Positions 1-5,478 of a stretch of 5,478 nt of DNA are shown piece after piece. The first letter of the stretch is position 1. Each line of letters starts with the position of its first letter. The stretch is taken from positions 347 through 5,824 of the forward strand of contig DCIG01000017.1 of NCBI GenBank assembly GCA_002315855.1, written 5' to 3'. The notes under the pieces were generated by a model. The model had not been told where the DNA came from and did no database searches. It was given only the letters and a program-made list of their open reading frames with translations. This DNA comes from Lentisphaeria bacterium UBA1732 (GTDB lineage Bacteria; Verrucomicrobiota; Lentisphaeria; Victivallales; UBA1829). Made by a program: the position numbers and the translations under genes.

Positions 1-381
1 GCGGAACGGCTCCTGAAAAACTGGACCGTTGACAAGGGAGTAACGCCGGAAACGCTGATGGAATGTGCGGATAATCTCTACCGCTGGATCGCTGAAGCCT
101 ATCCGGAGGCAAAGATCACCTGTGAAGTTCCGATGACCTATCACGATGAAAACGGTACGCTGTATCAGGGATTCATCGATATGTTGCTGGAACTGCCGGA
201 TGGTTATGTGATCGTTGACCACAAGACCCATCCCATGGCTTTTGATGCCGAAAAATATGCCGCCAGTTGTACCGGACAGCTTCGTCTTTACCGCAAAGCC
301 GTGGAAGCCGCGACCGGAAAGGTTGTCAAACAGACCGTCATCCATCTTCCCAATCTGGGAATGTGTTTTGATGTGAAATAA
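1..381 (+). CDS. C-terminal PD-(D/E)XK nuclease domain of a RecB/AddA-type (UvrD-like) helicase-nuclease, 5' truncated
   Basis: The reading frame is open from the first base, so the start lies outside the window and only the last 126 residues are visible. The fragment has the RecB-family nuclease signature: E42 in a strand, then GFID (D60), then IVDHKT (D73, K75, T76), then a QxxxY motif (Q93, Y97). In this family the D-D-K set binds the metal and performs cleavage, and the QxxxY motif helps hold DNA. Such domains usually sit at the C-terminus of large UvrD-like ATP-dependent helicases (AddA, RecB) that process double-strand DNA ends, although AddB- or Cas4-like proteins carry the same fold. 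The short tail after the last strand (VIHLPNLGMCFDV) fits the end of a helicase-nuclease. The next gene starts 13 bp after the stop, which suggests co-transcription. The domain call is firm; the identity of the full-length protein is inferred because the helicase part is not visible. Confidence 0.82.
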   Translation, partial: AERLLKNWTVDKGVTPETLMECADNLYRWIAEAYPEAKITCEVPMTYHDENGTLYQGFIDMLLELPDGYVIVDHKTHPMAFDAEKYAASCTGQLRLYRKAVEAATGKVVKQTVIHLPNLGMCFDVK

Positions 382-394
382 AATACGGTGGAGA

Positions 395-1678
395 ATGACA
401 AAAATCACTGAAACAAAATACAATCAATTGAGTCTGAAAGATTTGATATTTGTTTGTTTTGAAAGCCAGACCTATGACGAAGCCTTCAGACCTTTTATGA
501 AGTATGGCACTCCCATCAGTGCCGACCAGTGGAGTAATATTCTGGTCGCATACCCTCATCTTGTTGATGAGTGTAAGTGCAGAAGTCTGAAAGAGGTTCA
601 TTGGCGGAAAATTCTTTACGAACAACCTCAATTGGCAGGTCATTGTCCTGAAGAAAAATGGACGCATAATATTTCTTCATGGGAAAATGATTATATGAAA
701 CCGAAGAAACAGACGGCGAATGATATGGTGCTGGATCTGATTTTCCATCCAGTTCACGCTAAATTTTGTCATTGGAGTAAACTTTCCGCACGAAACTGGC
801 ATCTTCTCCTGCTGTTTCATCCGGAATTCGTTTCTCATTGTGATATGGCAATGATTGCCAAGAAAATGTTGTACCCAGATGATTTGCTTTGTCTTCAGCC
901 GCAATGGGGTAAATATTTTGACATTTCAAAACTGTTTGATCCGGGAAAATTTCTGAAGAAGAATCCGGAATATGAATCGGTGTGCAAATGGGAAAACATC
1001 AGTCGTCAGACATGGCTCTATATCATGGGATCAAACCCTGCTTTGTTGAAATACTGCGACATAAAGAAATTTCCGATTGTGACGGAAGACAAGCACGATG
1101 GAGAGTTTCACGGAGCTTTGGCAATTTTGAATTTTGCATGGCTGCAAACCTCTCCGCAGTTTGGATTCCATGAAAATAAAACGGTTCATAAGAGAATTTG
1201 TCAAATCATCAGGGAGAATCCGGAATATTTGGAAAAATGGAATGCGTATGCAACTGCATTTTATGGGAGATATTTCCCTACTCTGCACGAATTGGGGTAT
1301 TTCCTTTCCGAATATCCGGAACTCTATCCACTGTGCAAAAAGGAATGGCTGACCAGTCAGGATTGGGGATTTCTTATTGCGAAACATCCAGATATGATCC
1401 ATGAGGCAAATCTTGAGATCTTGACCAGCGATGCGTGGCTCTGCATTTTGACCTCTATCCCGACATTTGCCTGTTACTGTAATGTCTGGGAGGATTTTTC
1501 CGCAAAGGAATGGCTACGTTTGCTGTGCGTACACCCGGAATTTTTTCCGAAATGTCCGGCAAAAAATTATAAGAAATGGAAATTCGCATCTGAGTGGGAA
1601 AAGCTGCTCAAAGCCGGATGTCCGGTGAAAGGTCTGATTCCGGAAAAAATAAAAAAAGAAATGAAAGGGAAAAGATAA
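395..1678 (+). CDS. Degenerate tandem-repeat protein (W..LL..HPE....C repeats), function unknown
   Basis: A 427-residue protein with no signal peptide and no clear membrane segment, so probably cytoplasmic. From about residue 41 to 405 it is built of roughly 12-14 degenerate units of about 20-26 residues with the pattern (L/F)S..(D/E)W..LL..HPE....C. Clear copies are at 41-60 (ISADQW...YPHLVDEC), 65-84, 130-149 (LSARNW...HPEFVSHC), 202-221, 319-338, 344-362 and 368-387 (FSAKEW...HPEFFPKC). Each unit probably forms a short helical hairpin, giving a solenoid of the kind used for protein binding; this is inference. I recall similar repeats in Lentisphaerota proteins of unknown function. The gene is visibly more AT-rich than its nuclease and nucleotidase neighbours. 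The start is weakly supported: GGTGGAG ends 1 nt before the ATG, closer than normal, so translation may depend on coupling to the gene upstream. No catalytic motif is visible. Confidence 0.85.
   Translation: MTKITETKYNQLSLKDLIFVCFESQTYDEAFRPFMKYGTPISADQWSNILVAYPHLVDECKCRSLKEVHWRKILYEQPQLAGHCPEEKWTHNISSWENDYMKPKKQTANDMVLDLIFHPVHAKFCHWSKLSARNWHLLLLFHPEFVSHCDMAMIAKKMLYPDDLLCLQPQWGKYFDISKLFDPGKFLKKNPEYESVCKWENISRQTWLYIMGSNPALLKYCDIKKFPIVTEDKHDGEFHGALAILNFAWLQTSPQFGFHENKTVHKRICQIIRENPEYLEKWNAYATAFYGRYFPTLHELGYFLSEYPELYPLCKKEWLTSQDWGFLIAKHPDMIHEANLEILTSDAWLCILTSIPTFACYCNVWEDFSAKEWLRLLCVHPEFFPKCPAKNYKKWKFASEWEKLLKAGCPVKGLIPEKIKKEMKGKR
515..1609 (+). repeat. Protein-level tandem repeat array within the 427-residue protein
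   Basis: Successive units share a tryptophan, a hydrophobic pair, a HP/YP/NP/QP turn usually followed by E or Q, and often a closing cysteine, at a spacing of about 20-26 residues. The repeat is visible only in the protein, since the DNA copies have diverged. The units around residues 107-125, 159-200 and 239-282 are the most eroded and lack the W or the C. This pattern suggests old duplication followed by divergence rather than recent expansion. Confidence 0.75.
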
Positions 1679-1679
1679 A

Positions 1680-2183
1680 ATGAACAAAAAGTATGAACCA
1701 GGAGTGTACCCTGACGGATGGGAAAAGATGCCAGTTGAATCAAAGTACTGGCATTTGTGTAAAAAATGGGAATCTGTCTGCGAAGATGACATGTATGAAC
1801 TTTGTATGAATGCATCATCTCAAAACGAAGTCGGGAAAATATCCGTTTCGATCTATCTGTGGACGAAGTCCGACCATCTGTTCTCAGAAAACGGGACTTT
1901 TTTTGTCCAGAAATTTCCGCATCATTTCGACTGGGATGATCTTCCGGATTTTCTGAAGTCTCTCTTGAAGGATCAGCATGATCTCGTCATGTTGGAGCCA
2001 GGTGTTTCTGCGGACACATTTGACGAAGCCGCAAATAAGATGTTTCTTTTTTTGGACCTTCTCAACTTCGGATATGAAATTTCTGAATACGATTGGTACC
2101 GGGAAAAACATCCGGAACTCTTTAACAATGACGAGGAGGATGACGAAGAGTTTTCTCTCGGAAAAGATGACATGGATGATTGA
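1680..2183 (+). CDS. Hypothetical acidic cytoplasmic protein, 167 residues
   Basis: I do not recognise a family. The protein has no signal peptide or membrane segment. It is rich in W, F and Y in its first 145 residues (for example YPDGWEKMP near 10 and FPHHFDWDDLPDFL near 80-93) and ends in a strongly acidic tail, residues 148-167, with NDEEDDEEF followed by KDDMDD. Such a composition is seen in small adaptor, immunity-like or inhibitor proteins, but nothing here proves that. The ATG lies 1 bp after the stop of the repeat-protein gene and has an AAGGG ribosome-binding site 9 nt upstream inside that gene, so the two are almost certainly translationally coupled. It is AT-rich like the repeat gene, which suggests the pair moves or evolves together between the more GC-rich nuclease and nucleotidase genes. 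Confidence 0.75.
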   Translation: MNKKYEPGVYPDGWEKMPVESKYWHLCKKWESVCEDDMYELCMNASSQNEVGKISVSIYLWTKSDHLFSENGTFFVQKFPHHFDWDDLPDFLKSLLKDQHDLVMLEPGVSADTFDEAANKMFLFLDLLNFGYEISEYDWYREKHPELFNNDEEDDEEFSLGKDDMDD

Positions 2184-2188
2184 TACAT

Positions 2189-3127
2189 ATGGCATTCCCG
2201 ATTGAAGAAAAACTTGTTATCACCATTGCATCCAGTGCCGTTTTGACGCTGGATGCGGCCCGCGATGCTTTCCGGGAAAAGGGGCTTGCCGCCTACCGCC
2301 AGTATCAGAGGGAACACCAGCAGGACATCATGGAACGCGGTCCGGCATTCTCGTTTGTACGGCGATTGCTGAATTTCAACAAACTGTTCCCGGAAATTCA
2401 GCCGGTCGAAGTGGTGCTTTTGAGTCATAACGATGCCGATACCGGTTTGCGGATCATGAACTCTCTGAAGCACTACGAACTGGATGTCACACGCGCAGCA
2501 TTCATCACCGATGAGAAGCCGCACCATTACCTCGATGCGTACAATTCCTCACTCTTTCTCTCCCGCAACAGACGGGATGTCGAGGATGCGATTGCGGCAG
2601 GATTCGCGGCTGGGACGGTTCTGGAAAGTGCCTTGAATGATGATCCGGATGATGAATCCCTGCGCGTAGCGTTCGACTTTGACGGAGTTATCGCCGATGG
2701 GACGTGCGAGTCTGTGTTCAAGGGAAAAGGTCTTGATGGGTTCAACCAGATGGAAACGGAAAAAGCAGGTGTACCTCATTCGCCGGGACCGCTGGCGCAG
2801 CTCTTTCGGAAACTGGCCGTTCTGCGCGATCTTGAATTTGACCGGCAATCAAAAGAGCCGGATTACAAACGCCGTCTTTCCATGTCCATCGTGACAGCCC
2901 GTGGTGTCCCTGCGCACGAGCGTGTAGTCACAACTCTCCGCGATTGGGGGATCATCATTGACAAGACCTTCTTCCTTGGCGGGATGAACAAAGGGCGCAT
3001 CCTCGCGTCATTGCGACCGCACATCTTTTTTGACGATCAAATCCACCCGCATCTGGATGCAGCCAAGGATTTCACTCCGTCCGTGCATATTCCGGTTATT
3101 GCCTGTTGTGAAAAGAACAAAACATAA
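2189..3127 (+). CDS. Cytosolic 5'-nucleotidase, cN-I-like (5'-nucleotidase family, PF06189 type)
   Basis: A 312-residue protein that should hydrolyse nucleoside 5'-monophosphates to nucleosides and phosphate in the cytoplasm. It resembles the cN-I family along its whole length. It starts MAFPIEEKLVITIASSAVL, carries VEVVLLSHNDADTGLRIMNS at 73-92 (a family signature) and SLFLSRN at 121-127. The HAD-like catalytic set is intact: DFDGV at 163-167 (nucleophile D163, general acid D165), T236 in SIVTAR, K268 in GGMNKGRIL, and FDDQ at 281-284 for metal binding. The length is normal for bacterial members. I chose the ATG at 2189 because the family begins MAFPIEEKL; an upstream in-frame TTG at 2180 overlaps the previous stop and adds only three residues. 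The ribosome-binding site is weak, so coupling to the 167-residue gene 5 bp upstream is likely. It is the last gene of the run, as hairpin terminators follow. Substrate preference (AMP, IMP or deoxynucleotides) cannot be read from the sequence. Confidence 0.9.
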   Translation: MAFPIEEKLVITIASSAVLTLDAARDAFREKGLAAYRQYQREHQQDIMERGPAFSFVRRLLNFNKLFPEIQPVEVVLLSHNDADTGLRIMNSLKHYELDVTRAAFITDEKPHHYLDAYNSSLFLSRNRRDVEDAIAAGFAAGTVLESALNDDPDDESLRVAFDFDGVIADGTCESVFKGKGLDGFNQMETEKAGVPHSPGPLAQLFRKLAVLRDLEFDRQSKEPDYKRRLSMSIVTARGVPAHERVVTTLRDWGIIIDKTFFLGGMNKGRILASLRPHIFFDDQIHPHLDAAKDFTPSVHIPVIACCEKNKT

Positions 3128-3188
3128 AGGACCGGATCTCCGTTTTTCGGTTACTTGCAAATAGACAAGCATTTCTAAACTCAATTTT

Positions 3189-3266
3189 GTCCGGATACTT
3201 TCAAGACCTGTCGCTTTAGGATCCTTTGCGAAACCGGCGGCCTGGGGAAAGCATCCGGACTTTTTT
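3189..3266 (+). terminator. Long-loop hairpin with T6 tract: terminator or structured RNA/repeat element
   Basis: The arms GTCCGGATACTTTC (3189-3202) and GAAAGCATCCGGAC (3247-3260) pair over 13 of 14 positions with one A-C mismatch. They are followed at once by TTTTTT (3261-3266). The 44-nt loop is far longer than in a usual intrinsic terminator and can form at least one inner pairing, TCGC (3211-3214) with GCGA (3228-3231). It lies 61 bp after the nucleotidase stop. It could terminate the upstream run, be the 3' end of a small structured RNA, or be a dispersed palindromic repeat. I do not recognise it as any known riboswitch class. Confidence 0.5.
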
Positions 3267-3274
3267 GTGTGGCT

Positions 3275-3319
3275 GGAATGGTAAAAAGACCATTCCGACA
3301 ATATTTTTCCCTTTTTTTT
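3275..3319 (+). terminator. Intrinsic terminator ending the upstream gene run
   Basis: The perfect 8-bp stem GGAATGGT (3275-3282) / ACCATTCC (3289-3296) has the 6-nt loop AAAAAG. It is followed by the T-rich stretch 3303-3319, including T5 and T8. It lies about 150 bp after the nucleotidase stop and directly before the next promoter, as expected for a rho-independent terminator insulating the two transcription units. Confidence 0.75.
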
Positions 3320-3336
3320 ATTCCCCCCCTTTTATG

Positions 3337-3379
3337 CAAGACAATAGATGTCTTATATCGTGGTGTATAATATAGACAG
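3337..3379 (+). promoter_or_regulatory. Promoter with palindromic operator, copy A (upstream of first coiled-coil gene)
   Basis: A perfect TATAAT -10 box lies at 3366-3371, 37 bp before the ATG at 3403. The box CAAGACAATAGATGTC (3337-3352) contains the dyad AAGACA-N5-TGTCTT (3339-3355). No good TTGACA-like -35 exists at the standard 16-18 bp spacing: positions 3343-3348 read AATAGA. The dyad is centred near -32 if transcription starts about 3378, so it occupies the -35 region. That position fits a repressor operator or a replacement of the -35 by an activator. The whole 43-bp block recurs at 4177-4219 with the same internal spacing, which is the strongest evidence that it is functional. Confidence 0.72.
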
Positions 3380-3402
3380 AAAACACGACAGGAGGAATAG
3401 GC

Positions 3403-3765
3403 ATGATAATCAAAATTTTTGCAGTGTGTATCGCATCGGCAGTCCTGTGCAATCCGGTTTTTGCAAAAGGGAAAAAACAAGTGCAATACTCTGTTGGTGC
3501 AAACAGACCGATAATGATGAAACACGCCGCAGAACCCGGAAGTGAAGAGCATAAGTTCTGTGATGATTTTTTCCGTGAGCAGCAGAGATTGGCCCAGCAG
3601 ATTCAGCTTGAACGGCTGAAAGGCACTCTTGCCAGAATGAAACGGGAAAATGCGAAAAACGGCATCCATTACAATTTGAGCGATGATGAACTTGAAGAAC
3701 AGATTCGGATTGAACGGGAAAAAACGACATTTATGATAAGGCTGCAGCAAATGCAGACGCGCTGA
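3403..3765 (+). CDS. Small secreted coiled-coil protein (paralogue 1)
   Basis: A 120-residue protein with an N-terminal signal peptide: MIIK, hydrophobic core IFAVCIASAVLC, and a probable cleavage after VFA at residue 21. It therefore acts in the periplasm or outside the cell. No lipobox is obvious at the cleavage point. The mature part has a loose N-terminal segment and then, from about 48 to 118, a charged helical region (EEQIRIEREK and similar) likely to form a coiled coil. The start is well set: AGGAGG at 3390-3395 lies 7 nt before the ATG, and a TATAAT promoter lies 32 bp upstream. Residues 49-102 align without gaps to residues 37-90 of the next protein with about 21 of 54 identities, so the two arose by tandem duplication. 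The spacing, E.LK..LAR...ENA....... NL...EL.E, is shared. No family is recognised and the function is unknown. Confidence 0.83.
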   Translation: MIIKIFAVCIASAVLCNPVFAKGKKQVQYSVGANRPIMMKHAAEPGSEEHKFCDDFFREQQRLAQQIQLERLKGTLARMKRENAKNGIHYNLSDDELEEQIRIEREKTTFMIRLQQMQTR

Positions 3766-3782
3766 TAAATGGGAGAATGACT

Positions 3783-4187
3783 ATGAAAGTCAAAATGATT
3801 TTGTTTCTTGTTTCTGTTTTTATGATGACGGCTTATGCCGGTCCGTTCAAATCGAGCAACTATGAGGGGAACAAGAAACTATGGTATAGAGAACATTCGT
3901 ATCTGGTACAGTTTAAGAAAGAATCGCTCAAGTTGAAAAAACAGATTCGCGGTGAAACATTGAAAGTGCTACTCGCCAGAAAGCAGAAAGAAAATGCTGA
4001 ACTGATGAAGAAACTGAATCTTACGGAATATGAACTTGCCGAACTGATGAAAAAGGGTTTGCCGGAACGACCGATGCACTGCATTGATGTCCGGAAAAAC
4101 ATGGAAGAGCATATCCGTGGATTGCAGGCGGAACTTGAAGCAGTAAAAAGACAAAATATGCAGCAGACAAACAGTACAAGACAATAG
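3783..4187 (+). CDS. Small secreted coiled-coil protein (paralogue 2)
   Basis: A 134-residue protein with a signal peptide (MKVK, core MILFLVSVFMMT, probable cleavage after AYA at residue 19). The mature, mostly charged helical chain is likely to form a coiled coil at about 37-90 and again at 106-128. It starts 17 bp after paralogue 1 in the same apparent operon. I prefer the ATG at 3783 over the in-frame ATG at 3777: GGGAG (3771-3775) sits 7 nt before 3783 but only 1 nt before 3777, and 3783 begins with a textbook signal-peptide MKVK. Shared residues with paralogue 1 include EH, QI, E.LK, LAR, ENA, NL and EL.E. The last codons and the TAG stop lie inside the second promoter element, so the 3' end of the gene doubles as regulatory DNA for the next one. 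Function unknown; a periplasmic scaffold or chaperone-like role is only a guess. Confidence 0.8.
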   Translation: MKVKMILFLVSVFMMTAYAGPFKSSNYEGNKKLWYREHSYLVQFKKESLKLKKQIRGETLKVLLARKQKENAELMKKLNLTEYELAELMKKGLPERPMHCIDVRKNMEEHIRGLQAELEAVKRQNMQQTNSTRQ

Positions 4188-4219
4188 ATGTCCAACATCA
4201 AGGCGTATAATATAGTCAG
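4177..4219 (+). promoter_or_regulatory. Promoter with palindromic operator, copy B (upstream of 404-residue gene)
   Basis: The 16-bp box CAAGACAATAGATGTC (4177-4192) is identical to copy A. A divergent 12-bp spacer follows, then GTATAATATAG (4205-4215), again identical, and CAG at 4217-4219. The TATAAT is at 4206-4211, 42 bp before the ATG at 4248. All parts sit exactly 840 bp downstream of copy A. The dyad core GACA-N5-TGTC is kept, but the outer bases are CA instead of TT, so it is a shorter palindrome than copy A. The element overlaps the last codons and stop of the preceding gene. Confidence 0.72.
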
Positions 4220-4247
4220 GAATAAAATACAACATAGGAGCATCAGC

Positions 4248-5462
4248 ATGGACGAAAGAGCAAAAAAACTTCTTTTGGACTTCATTCAGGAAAAACTGAA
4301 TGGAAACATCGACAACATTCGGGACTTTGATTTCAAAACGCTGCGTGAATCGGATAAGTTCGGCTGCCCCAGACGCTATTTTGACTGCGACGATACGGAG
4401 GTCATGCGGGCAGTCTACGTTGTCCTCTGGGAAAACTTTCTTCCGGAGCTTTCCATGGATACGCTCGGCAACACGGGAAAATACCGTGGCGATACCATGA
4501 ATTCCTTCCACACGATGTTCGGACGGGAAATCCCGGAGAAACCCGGTTTTTACGCCGGTCTGGAAAAATACAATCCGACCGATGAAATCCGGGAACGGGT
4601 TCGCAAGTTCAGCCGCAAGTATTGCAGCACGATTGGAAACTTCGTTGTCCTCCCCAATCTCTACGTTCAGAACACGACCCTGAATTTTTACCGTGGGACG
4701 AATCAGTGGCGGGATTTCTTTGACCGCTTCCTGATCCAGTTGAGGAATGTGTTGTGCGACTATCAGAAAAAAGATCCTCTGCTGAACGAACTGGTCGCGG
4801 CGAATTCGTTCTGCTTCGATCAGTACAGAGGCCGGAAAGGTTTTCTTGCATTGGAGAAAATTCTGCTTTTGGAGGACTACTGTGAATACGGAAATACGCC
4901 GAAAATTGAATTCCCGATGAATTACCACTGGAAGAATCCTGCGGATGCGGAAACATATTTGAAGGACGTGGAAGCGTATCTTGACCGGGCAGAATGCATC
5001 ATTTACAATCGCAGCTGGAATATCTGGTTTATTCTCCGGGAAAAACTGGCAGACGAACTCAAGAATTATGAGACCGGACCGGATTCCGAAGAATCAACGG
5101 AAGATGAAGTCTGTCTCCCCCAGCCGGAAGATAATGAGAATGGTACGGTTCATCTTGTTTGGAAAGAAGGAGAGCGCACCTGGGTGAAGAATCATTGGGA
5201 GTATGCGGATGGATGCACTCCGTTAGATAAGTGTTTTGAAATTACACCTGATTTTGACAAAGCACTTGATATGCTTTCCAAATGGACAGATGAAAACGGT
5301 GGACCGGTTGGGGTCATCTGCACCGACAACATATACGAGGAATACTATGAGGCGGAACGGGATGCCTGTCGCACTATTTCATACGCAGAAAGATTCCTGA
5401 TCAAAGAAGGATTCCTTTCTCCGGAAAACGCAATCACCGTTGACCCTGAAGATCAAAACTGA
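4248..5462 (+). CDS. Uncharacterised cytoplasmic protein, 404 residues (RGDTMNSF / STIGNFVVLPN family)
   Basis: No signal peptide or membrane segment is present. The N-terminal part (about 27-225) has strongly conserved-looking blocks: FDFKTLRESDKFGCPRRYFD (27-46), GKYRGDTMNSFHTMFG (77-92), YCSTIGNFVVLPN (125-137) and FYRGTNQWRDFFDRFL (147-162). These resemble a bacterial family of unknown function with DTMNSF and (H/S)TIGN motifs, which I tentatively associate with DUF6994. A region at 230-275 follows, then an acidic linker at about 275-298 and a C-terminal segment at 299-404. The long ORF could open at ATG 4188, but that would place the TATAAT box inside the gene. ATG 4248 has AGGAG at 4236-4240, 7 nt away, and is chosen. 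The shared upstream element suggests co-regulation with the secreted coiled-coil pair. A further gene follows after 12 bp. Function unknown. Confidence 0.82.
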   Translation: MDERAKKLLLDFIQEKLNGNIDNIRDFDFKTLRESDKFGCPRRYFDCDDTEVMRAVYVVLWENFLPELSMDTLGNTGKYRGDTMNSFHTMFGREIPEKPGFYAGLEKYNPTDEIRERVRKFSRKYCSTIGNFVVLPNLYVQNTTLNFYRGTNQWRDFFDRFLIQLRNVLCDYQKKDPLLNELVAANSFCFDQYRGRKGFLALEKILLLEDYCEYGNTPKIEFPMNYHWKNPADAETYLKDVEAYLDRAECIIYNRSWNIWFILREKLADELKNYETGPDSEESTEDEVCLPQPEDNENGTVHLVWKEGERTWVKNHWEYADGCTPLDKCFEITPDFDKALDMLSKWTDENGGPVGVICTDNIYEEYYEAERDACRTISYAERFLIKEGFLSPENAITVDPEDQN

Positions 5463-5474
5463 AAGGAGCATATT

Positions 5475-5478
5475 ATGG
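5475..5478 (+). CDS. Start of a downstream gene, 3' truncated by the window
   Basis: An ATG at 5475-5477 follows a strong ribosome-binding site AAAGGAG (5462-5468) at 6-nt spacing and begins 12 bp after the previous stop. No terminator lies between, so it is probably co-transcribed with the 404-residue gene. Nothing of the protein beyond the first codon is visible. Confidence 0.6.

Noticed and set aside
2180..2188. TTG start for the 5'-nucleotidase
   Set aside because: The ATG at 2189 matches the typical family N-terminus MAFPIEEKL, and the TTG adds only three residues overlapping the preceding stop.
1973..2527. Open minus-strand frame of 184 codons
   Set aside because: It lies antisense to the acidic protein and to the clear 5'-nucleotidase; no recognisable motif or ribosome-binding site supports it.
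3304..3333. Pyrimidine-rich stretch with T8 and C7 runs
   Set aside because: The T part is explained as the tail of the terminator; the C7 run is noted, but nothing suggests phase variation because it lies upstream of the promoter and outside any reading frame.
3340..3352. GACA-N5-TGTC dyad as a LexA/SOS box
   Set aside because: A palindrome overlapping a promoter beside a nuclease gene made this tempting. It does not match the SOS boxes I know, and the nuclease is in a different transcription unit, so no regulator name is given.
3181..3750. Open minus-strand frame of 189 codons across the intergenic region
   Set aside because: It covers two terminators, a promoter and the first coiled-coil gene; its composition is what antisense of those elements would give.
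4188..4247. Upstream ATG start for the 404-residue protein
   Set aside because: It would put the TATAAT box inside the coding region, has no ribosome-binding site, and the ATG is itself part of the operator box. ATG 4248 has AGGAG at ideal spacing.
3969..4928. Open minus-strand frame of 319 codons
   Set aside because: It overlaps two + strand genes that have good ribosome-binding sites, promoters and a recognisable signal peptide or motifs. Its translation has no recognisable domain, and it runs antisense across the 4177-4219 promoter.

Overview
The window looks like a bacterial chromosomal segment with every gene on the + strand. The best guess for its source is a Lentisphaerota (Victivallis-like) gut bacterium. 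That rests mainly on the tandem W..LL..HPE....C repeat protein, a repeat style I associate from memory with that group, and it is an inference rather than something shown here.

Layout. Block 1 (1-3127) is a tight gene run: the C-terminal end of a RecB/AddA-type PD-(D/E)XK nuclease (1-381, cut by the window edge), a 427-residue degenerate-repeat protein (395-1678), a 167-residue acidic protein (1680-2183), and a cytosolic 5'-nucleotidase of the cN-I type with all HAD-like catalytic motifs (2189-3127). Gaps are 13, 1 and 5 bp, so the four are probably co-transcribed. The run is closed by two consecutive hairpins followed by T-tracts (3189-3266 and 3275-3319). The first hairpin has an unusually long 44-nt loop and may be more than a terminator.

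Block 2 (3337-5478) begins with a promoter-like element. Its 16-bp box CAAGACAATAGATGTC contains the dyad GACA-N5-TGTC, and it lies 13 bp upstream of a perfect TATAAT. Two small secreted coiled-coil proteins follow (3403-3765 and 3783-4187); they are paralogues of each other. A second copy of the same element (4177-4219), collinear with the first at an exact offset of 840 bp, straddles the stop codon of the second coiled-coil gene. It drives a 404-residue uncharacterised cytoplasmic protein (4248-5462). A further gene starts at 5475 with a good ribosome-binding site and runs out of the window.

How the genes work together. Block 1 mixes DNA processing (nuclease), nucleotide turnover (5'-nucleotidase) and two proteins of unknown role, and no coherent pathway can be asserted. 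In block 2 the shared promoter/operator implies one regulator controlling both the exported coiled-coil pair and the 404-residue protein. This small putative regulon is the most interesting thing in the window. No mobile element, CRISPR array, tRNA or rRNA was seen.
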